A stretch of DNA of 64,000 bases from Rhodanobacter denitrificans (GTDB lineage: Bacteria > Pseudomonadota > Gammaproteobacteria > Xanthomonadales > Rhodanobacteraceae), in NCBI RefSeq assembly GCF_000230695.2, contig NC_020541.1, forward strand, positions 2,976,001-3,040,000. Reading direction: 5' to 3'. The notes under the pieces were generated by a model. The model was not told where the DNA came from. It worked only from the letters and a program-made list of their open reading frames with translations, and ran no database searches. The position numbers were made by a program, and so were the translations under genes. This document shows positions 59,023 to 64,000 of the stretch, piece after piece (the stretch's first letter is position 1; every line of letters begins with the position of its first letter).

Positions 59023-59999
59023 CCTCCGATCGAGGCCAGGTGCGGCGTGATGCCGGTCAGTCCCTGATGCAGGCCGTGGCCGGCGGCCTTCAGGCCGAGC
59101 TGGGTGGCGATGTGCGCCACCAGCGCGTCGTGGTCGTCGTCGGACTGCAACAGCGGCCGCAACGAAACGCCGAAATTGCCGAACAGGCACAGGCGCAGGT
59201 CGCCGCGCGCGGTGACCCGCAGCCGATTGCAGCCGGCGCAGAAATCGCGGGCATACGGCGCGATCACGCCAATGCGGCCGCGATAGTCCGGATGCGCATA
59301 TTCGAGCGCCGGCCCGGCGTCCGCCGCGCGCGGTCGCAACACCCAGCCGTCGGCCAGCAACTGCCGCTGCAAGCCCTCGGCGCGCAGGTGGTGGCGCTCG
59401 AAGAACTCGCGGTTCTCGCCGGTTTGCATCAGCTCGATGAAGCGCAGCGCGACATCGCGCCCGCGCAGGTAGTCCAGCCAGGCGGGAAGCTCGTCGTCGT
59501 TGCGCCCGCGCAGCAGTACCGCGTTGATCTTCACCGCCTCGAAGCCCAGCGCAAGCGCCTGCTCGATGCCCTCGGTGACCTCGGCGAAACGGTCGTGTCC
59601 GGTGATGTCCAGGTAACGCGCGGCATCGAGGCTGTCGAGGCTGACATTGAGCGCGGTCAGCCCCGCCTCGCGCCAGCCGCGCACCAGCCGCGGCAGGCGG
59701 CAGCCGTTGGTGGTCAGCGCGATCCGGCGGATGCCGGGCACCGCGGCCACGGCGGCGATGATCGCCGGCAGGTCCTTGCGCAGGCTGGGCTCGCCGCCGG
59801 TCAGGCGGATCTTGCTCATGCCCAGCGCGGCAAACCCGCGCACCAGCCGCCGGATTTCCTCGAGGACGAGGAAGACGGGCCGGCCGTTCGCCTGGTAGCC
59901 GTCGGGCAGGCAATACGCGCAGCGATAATTGCACGCCTCGGTCAACGACAGGCGCAGGTAGGGAAATGAGCGTCCATGATGGTCAACCAGGGTCTGCAC
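59019..59999 (-). CDS. moaA: GTP 3',8-cyclase
   Basis: A 326-residue radical-SAM protein. GTG 59999 has GGAG 5 nt upstream; a longer TTG start at 60083 adds only an Arg-rich leader. The radical SAM cluster is CNYRCAYC at residues 23-30; the C-terminal second cluster is FCAGCNRLR with a third Cys in LRLCLFG; and the protein ends GG as required. First step of molybdopterin synthesis and first gene of the operon. Confidence 0.95.
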   Translation of the reverse strand: MQTLVDHHGRSFPYLRLSLTEACNYRCAYCLPDGYQANGRPVFLVLEEIRRLVRGFAALGMSKIRLTGGEPSLRKDLPAIIAAVAAVPGIRRIALTTNGCRLPRLVRGWREAGLTALNVSLDSLDAARYLDITGHDRFAEVTEGIEQALALGFEAVKINAVLLRGRNDDELPAWLDYLRGRDVALRFIELMQTGENREFFERHHLRAEGLQRQLLADGWVLRPRAADAGPALEYAHPDYRGRIGVIAPYARDFCAGCNRLRVTARGDLRLCLFGNFGVSLRPLLQSDDDHDALVAHIATQLGLKAAGHGLHQGLTGITPHLASIGG

Positions 60000-60119
60000 T
60001 GCCGCTCCATTTCGATTAGCGAACCTGCCGATCCGGCGGTCCTTCGGCCACGTCGCGGGCGGCCGACGTGGCCGCTGCCGCAAGCGGGTGCCGCATCGGC
60101 ATCAGTTTACGCACAACTC

Positions 60120-60161
60120 ACGTTAGCGTGTCGGCACGCAGGCACGATTGACCGGAGTCAA
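60120..60161 (-). promoter_or_regulatory. FNR-type box between moaA operon and divergent gene
   Basis: TTGAC-CGGA-GTCAA (60148-60161). In the minus direction TAACGT (revcomp of 60120-60125) lies exactly 22 nt away, giving a class II promoter with start near 60113, about 114 nt before moaA. In the plus direction TGCTAATTT at 60213-60220 could use the same box from about -72, class I geometry. Confidence 0.75.
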
Positions 60162-60241
60162 ACCGGCGTGCGGCACGTTGTCACGACCGCGGCGCCGGCA
60201 CGCGCAGCGCATGCTAATTTGCCCATCCACTCCGGGAGACC

Positions 60242-60655
60242 GTGACCACCATGGCGCTGACCAGCTTCCAGGATCTGCTCGACGCGAGCCGCCGACAGCC
60301 CGAGCCACAACGGCTGCTGTTCGTCTTCGCACGCGTCGAATTGCCGGAGGCGGCCACCGACGCGCAGCGCAAACGCGCGGCGCGGGGAGAAGGCGGCCAC
60401 CTGTCGCCCAGCCTGTGCGTGGACAAGGCGCCGGAGGAAGTCGCCAGCTTCGCCGCGCTGGTGGAGGAGTCCGCAACCACCGGCCTGCCGTGGGACATCG
60501 TGTGCGTCGCCAGCCTGTCCGGTCGCGCCGGCGTGGCCCCGGGCACCGACGAAGCCGCGCAGCCGCTGCGCTTCATGGTCAACGCGATCAACAACGGCCG
60601 CGTGGCCGAATTCGCCGCCTTCGACCGCGAAGGCAACGTGCTGCAGTTCTGCTGA
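60242..60655 (+). CDS. Conserved protein of unknown function, upstream of moeB
   Basis: A 137-residue protein; GTG 60242 gives MTTMALTSFQDLLDASRRQP, ATG 60251 is the alternative and the ribosome site favours neither. It contains EPQRLLFVFARVELPEAATD and ARGEGGHLSPSLCVDKAPEE, and ends VLQFC. Homologues I remember are labelled ribonucleotide reductase subunit alpha, but the sequence shows nothing of that enzyme, so the label looks like an error. It shares an FNR box with moaA and precedes moeB by 71 nt. Confidence 0.7.
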   Translation: MTTMALTSFQDLLDASRRQPEPQRLLFVFARVELPEAATDAQRKRAARGEGGHLSPSLCVDKAPEEVASFAALVEESATTGLPWDIVCVASLSGRAGVAPGTDEAAQPLRFMVNAINNGRVAEFAAFDREGNVLQFC

Positions 60656-60726
60656 GCCGGGCCACGGCTCCGCCGCGCTCCGGGCGCCGGCTTGCATACC
60701 CTTCTCCCCGCGCACAGACTTCCGCC

Positions 60727-61905
60727 ATGAGCGTCCCGACCAACCGCGACTCCTGGCTGGAACAGCTGCGCCGGCGCATACCGGAGGTTTCCCCGGCGCA
60801 GGCGCTGGCGCAACAGGCCCTGGGCGCGCTGCTGATCGACGTGCGCGAAGACGCCGAGCGCGCCGGCGGCCTGCCCGCCCATGCGCTGGGCCTGTCGCGC
60901 GGCCATCTCGAGCTGCGCATCGAAGACGTGCAGGGCGATCGCGAACGCCCCGTGCTGCTGCTGTGCGCCTCCGGGCAACGCTCGCTGCTCGCCGCCGAAT
61001 CGCTGCAACGCCTCGGCTACCGTCAGGTGAGCTCGGTCGCCGGCGGGTTCGCGCGCTGGAAAGCCGAAGGCCTGCCCATCGCCGCCGGCACGCTCGACCC
61101 GGATGCCGCCGAGCGCTATGCACGCCAGCTGCAGCTGGCGCCGGTCGGCGAGCGCGGGCAGGCCCGCCTGGGCGCGGCCAGAGTGGCGATCGTGGGCGCC
61201 GGCGGGCTGGGCTCGCCGGCGGCGCTGTATCTCGCCGCCGCGGGCGTCGGCCAGCTCACCCTGATCGACAACGACACGGTGGAGCGCTCGAACCTGCACC
61301 GGCAAGTCGTCCACGCCGATGCGCGCGTGGGCATGGCCAAGACCGAGTCGGCGCGGATGACGCTGCAGGCGCTGAACCCGCGCATCCGCGTCGAGACGCG
61401 AACCGAACGGCTGGACGCCGGCAACGTGGAGCGGCTGCTGGCCGGCCACGACCTGATGCTCGACGGCACCGACAACTTTCCCACCCGCTACCTGCTGGCT
61501 TGTGCCTCGCTGCGCCTGAAGCTGCCGATGATCTACGGCGCGGTGGAGCGCTTCAGCGGGCAGCTCGGCGTGTTCGATCCGCGCCGCGACGATTCGCCGT
61601 GCTACCGCTGCCTGTTTCCGTTGCCGCCGTCCGCGGCCGACGCGCCCAATTGCAGCGAGGCGGGAGTGCTTGGCGTACTTCCCGGCATCGTCGGCCTGCT
61701 GCAGGCGACCGAGGCGCTGAAGCTGATCCTGGGCCTGGGCGATTCGCTGGTCGGCCAGTTGCTCAGCATCGATGCGCTGGGCATGCAGTTCCACAAGACG
61801 CGGCTGCCGCGCAATCCGGATTGCCCGGGCTGTTCGCCGCAGGCGTCATTCGCGGGCTACCCGCAGGTCGCGGCGCTGTGTTCGTCCGGCGATCGCCCGG
61901 ACTGA
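60727..61905 (+). CDS. moeB: MoeB/ThiF-type adenylyltransferase with N-terminal rhodanese domain
   Basis: A 392-residue protein. Residues about 20-118 are a rhodanese domain with active-site CASGQRS (Cys80). Residues about 130-385 are the E1-like domain: VAIVGAGGLGSPAALYLAAA, LIDNDTVERSNLHRQ, and zinc pairs CYRC and CPGC. It adenylates the MoaD C-terminus. A rhodanese domain is usually C-terminal in such fusions; here it is N-terminal, and could pass sulfur to MoaD. Confidence 0.9.
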   Translation: MSVPTNRDSWLEQLRRRIPEVSPAQALAQQALGALLIDVREDAERAGGLPAHALGLSRGHLELRIEDVQGDRERPVLLLCASGQRSLLAAESLQRLGYRQVSSVAGGFARWKAEGLPIAAGTLDPDAAERYARQLQLAPVGERGQARLGAARVAIVGAGGLGSPAALYLAAAGVGQLTLIDNDTVERSNLHRQVVHADARVGMAKTESARMTLQALNPRIRVETRTERLDAGNVERLLAGHDLMLDGTDNFPTRYLLACASLRLKLPMIYGAVERFSGQLGVFDPRRDDSPCYRCLFPLPPSAADAPNCSEAGVLGVLPGIVGLLQATEALKLILGLGDSLVGQLLSIDALGMQFHKTRLPRNPDCPGCSPQASFAGYPQVAALCSSGDRPD

Positions 61906-61929
61906 GCGCGACGGCGCGCCGGCCGAAAC

Positions 61930-62643
61930 TCAACTCCCTGCCGGCAGCAGGCTGTCCAGCACCAGCGCGGTCATCCGCGCCAGGCCCTGCTCGCGCTGCG
62001 TCGGCGGCATGTGCGCGTCGTGCTGCAGGTGGTCGCTGACGGTCAGCACGGACAGCGCCTGGAAACCTTCGCGCATGGCCACGCCGTAGAGCCCGGCCGA
62101 TTCCATCTCGACTCCGCGGATGCGGTGCGCCAGCAGCCGCGCGAGCAGCTGCGGGTCGCCGCCGTGGAAGCAGTCGGTGCTGAACACGCCGGCCACGCGC
62201 AGCTCCACGCGCTGCGCGGCGGCGGTGTCGACGGCCGCACGCATCAGGCCGAAATCGGCGCACGCGGCCAGCTCGTGGCCACCGAACTGCAGTCGGTTGA
62301 AGTTCGAGTCGGTCGATGCCGCCTGCGCCAGCAGCAGGTCGCCGAGCGCGACGTCGCCGACGCCGCCGCAAGTGCCCACGCGCACGATCCGGCGCACGCC
62401 GAAGACCCGCGCCAGTTCGGTGGCGTAGATCGCGCAGGACGGAATGCCCATGCCGCTGCCGATCACCGACACCCGCATGCCGCGGTAACGGCCGCTGTAA
62501 CCGAGCATGTTGCGGCGGGTGTTGACCTCGACCACGCCATCGAGGAACTCGCGCGCGATGTGCCTTGCGCGCAGCGGGTCGCCCGGCAGCAATACGGTGT
62601 CGGCGATGTCGCCGGGCCTGGCGTCGAGGTGGGGCGTGCTCAT
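61930..62643 (-). CDS. deoD: Purine-nucleoside phosphorylase, DeoD type
   Basis: A 237-residue protein, normal DeoD length (about 239), starting at ATG 62643. It begins STPHLDARPGDIADTVLLPG, then DPLRARHIAREFLDGVVEVN, and has VSVIGSGMGIPSCAIYATEL and GVEMESAGLYGVAMREGF with the catalytic acidic residues. It cleaves purine nucleosides with phosphate. It follows deoB by 10 nt in a deo operon. Confidence 0.95.
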   Translation of the reverse strand: MSTPHLDARPGDIADTVLLPGDPLRARHIAREFLDGVVEVNTRRNMLGYSGRYRGMRVSVIGSGMGIPSCAIYATELARVFGVRRIVRVGTCGGVGDVALGDLLLAQAASTDSNFNRLQFGGHELAACADFGLMRAAVDTAAAQRVELRVAGVFSTDCFHGGDPQLLARLLAHRIRGVEMESAGLYGVAMREGFQALSVLTVSDHLQHDAHMPPTQREQGLARMTALVLDSLLPAGS

Positions 62644-62653
62644 GCGGCGCTCG

Positions 62654-63862
62654 TCATGCGGGAGAAAGGAAGCTGCGGCCGGCCGCCAGCGGCGGCAGGC
62701 CGAGGTGGCTGGCCATGCTCTGGCCGATGTCGGCAAAGCTGTCGCGCCGGCCCAGCGCACGCGGCGCCAACCCCGGCGCGAACGCCAGCACCGGGATGCA
62801 TTCGCGGGTGTGGTCGCTGCCCGGCCAGACCGGGTCGCAACCGTGGTCGGCGCTGACCACCAGCAAGTCGCCCGGCTGCAGCGCCTGCAGCAGCTCCGGC
62901 AGCCGCGCGTCCAGCGCTTCCAGTGCCGCGGCGTAGCCGAGCACGTCGCGCCGGTGGCCGTACAGCATGTCGAAATCGACGAAGTTGGTCGCGATCAGGC
63001 TGTGCGCGCCGGCCTGCGCCATCGCCGCCAGCGTGGCGTCGAACAGGGCGTCGTGGCCGTACGCGTGCACCACCCGCGACACGCCGCGGTGGGCAAAGAT
63101 GTCGTCGATCTTGCCGATCGCAATCACCTCGCCGCCGGCCGCCTGCAGCGCGTCGAACAGGGTCGGCGCGGGCGGCGGCAGCGCATAGTCGCGCCGGTGC
63201 ACGGTGCGGCTGAAGCCGGTTTCCGCGTCGCCGACGAACGGCCGCGCGATCACCCGGCCGATGTGGTAGTCGGCAAGCAACGCGCGTGCCAGCTCGCACA
63301 GGCGGTACAGGCGCTCCAGGCCGAACGCCTGCTCGTGGGCGGCGATCTGGAACACCGAATCGGCCGAGGTGTAGACGATCGGACAGCCGTTGCGTAGATG
63401 CTCCGCGCCGAGGCGCTGGATGATCTCGGTGCCGGAGGCATGGCAATTGCCGAGCACGCCGGGCACGTCGCCCTGCGTCACCAGGGCCTGCAGCAGGGCG
63501 GGCGGGAACGAATGCTCGGCCTGCCCGAAGACCCCGAACGGCTGCGTCAGCACCACGCCGGCGGTTTCCCAGTGCCCCGACGGCGTGTCCTTGCCGCGCG
63601 CGCGCTCCACCGCATGGCCCCACAGGCCCTCGGGCGCAGGCAGCCCGACGAAGCCCGGCGCCGCCTGCCCGTGGATCGCGGCATGCGCCTGCGGCAGGCC
63701 GAGCCGGCTGAACTGCGGCAGGCGCAGCGGGCCGCGGGCCGCGGCGACACACGCGGCGGCGATGTGGCCAAAGGTGTCGGCGCCCAGGTCGCCGTAGGCG
63801 GCGGCATCGGGCGCGGCGCCGAGCCCCAGCGAATCGCACACCAGCCAGATCGCGCGGGTCAT
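62654..63862 (-). CDS. deoB: Phosphopentomutase
   Basis: A 402-residue protein with start ATG 63862. Metal-site motifs LVCDSLGLGAAPDA at the N-terminus, KDTPSGHWETAG near residue 90 with the phosphorylated Thr, and LLVVSADHGCDPVWPGSDHT near 345 identify DeoB. It converts (deoxy)ribose 1-phosphate to the 5-phosphate, the step after nucleoside phosphorolysis. A longer start at 63895 was rejected. Confidence 0.95.
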   Translation of the reverse strand: MTRAIWLVCDSLGLGAAPDAAAYGDLGADTFGHIAAACVAAARGPLRLPQFSRLGLPQAHAAIHGQAAPGFVGLPAPEGLWGHAVERARGKDTPSGHWETAGVVLTQPFGVFGQAEHSFPPALLQALVTQGDVPGVLGNCHASGTEIIQRLGAEHLRNGCPIVYTSADSVFQIAAHEQAFGLERLYRLCELARALLADYHIGRVIARPFVGDAETGFSRTVHRRDYALPPPAPTLFDALQAAGGEVIAIGKIDDIFAHRGVSRVVHAYGHDALFDATLAAMAQAGAHSLIATNFVDFDMLYGHRRDVLGYAAALEALDARLPELLQALQPGDLLVVSADHGCDPVWPGSDHTRECIPVLAFAPGLAPRALGRRDSFADIGQSMASHLGLPPLAAGRSFLSPA

Positions 63863-64000
63863 GCAACACGCTCCGCCGGCACGTGCCATTGCCACAGCGG
63901 CCGGCTCGGCGGCATCTCGGAGGTGATCCGGAAGGCGCAGGCCACCCTGCGCTGCACCGCCTCGGCATCGTCGGCGCGGCGGGCGTGGATGATCGCCAGC
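63859..64000 (-). CDS. deoA: Probable thymidine phosphorylase, C-terminal fragment
   Basis: The frame leaves the window; the last 46 residues read LAIIHARRADDAEAVQRRVA then CAFRITSEMPPSRPLWQWHV, like the C-terminal domain of pyrimidine-nucleoside phosphorylases. It overlaps the deoB start by 4 nt, and deoA is the usual partner of deoB and deoD. Only position and this short end support the call. Confidence 0.7.
   Translation of the reverse strand, partial: LAIIHARRADDAEAVQRRVACAFRITSEMPPSRPLWQWHVPAERVA

Noticed and set aside
60000..60083. Longer MoaA starting at TTG 60083
   Set aside because: Adds an Arg-rich leader outside the family; GTG 59999 has a good ribosome site and gives normal length.
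1..64000. CRISPR arrays, tRNA or rRNA genes
   Set aside because: No regularly spaced direct repeats, cloverleaf-like segments or rRNA-like stretches were seen on reading; a tRNAscan run would settle the tRNA point.

Overview
The window is high-GC gammaproteobacterial DNA with two parts. Gene content (narGHJI, two nitric-oxide reductases, an Fnr/Anr regulator and a full molybdenum-cofactor set) and protein character point to a denitrifying member of the Xanthomonadales, most likely Rhodanobacter or a close relative. That assignment is inference from gene content; no rRNA gene is present to confirm it.

Positions 1-20807 are the late half of a transposable (Mu-like) prophage. It has a Mu-type head module: the end of the portal gene, gpF-like, gpG-like, a protease with a nested scaffold, a decoration protein, a gpT-like capsid, and gp35-, gp36- and gp37-like proteins. 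The tail module is siphovirus-like: tube protein, a tail-assembly chaperone pair joined by a -1 frameshift, tape measure, distal tail and hub proteins, fibre and fibre chaperone. A D12-class adenine methylase sits near the right end. An antisense zinc-ribbon membrane-protein gene lies between the chaperone and tape-measure genes. The right end, with two 15-bp repeats 22 bp apart, lies inside a cytochrome b561 gene, which is truncated. The left end, transposase and lysis genes are outside the window.

Positions 20808-24835 hold a PepSY protein, a membrane-bound diguanylate cyclase and an MBL/beta-CASP ribonuclease-like gene. Positions 25076-34436 form an NO-reduction region: a small membrane protein, NorC fused to a second cytochrome c domain, a 14-TM NorB, cytochrome b561, the Fnr/Anr regulator, a GNAT acetyltransferase, a universal stress protein, a YjdF membrane protein and a quinol-type NO reductase. 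Positions 34520-38800 hold a tightly coupled operon: SirB-like protein, tyrosine-decarboxylase-like enzyme, cysteine-synthase-like enzyme and a prephenate-dehydrogenase-like enzyme. Then come two small minus-strand genes, modABC, a TDT-family transporter, narK2, and on the minus strand the operon narGHJI-ppiC-narK1. A seven-gene minus-strand molybdenum-cofactor operon (moaA-moaCB-moeA-moaD-moaE-mobA-unknown) follows, with an unknown gene and a rhodanese-MoeB divergent from it. The window ends in a deo nucleoside-salvage operon (deoA-deoB-deoD).

The host region is tied together by FNR-type boxes (TTGAC-N4-GTCAA/ATCAA). I count nine good boxes and one weak one. Seven have a plausible -10 hexamer exactly 22 nt beyond the box, the geometry of a class II FNR promoter centred at -41.5. 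The encoded Fnr has the cluster cysteines and the E..SR recognition residues expected to read these sites. The proposed picture is an oxygen-controlled nitrate/NO respiration island: molybdate uptake and cofactor synthesis feed NarG, NarK proteins move nitrate and nitrite, and two different NO reductases remove NO. No nitrite or nitrous-oxide reductase is in the window.
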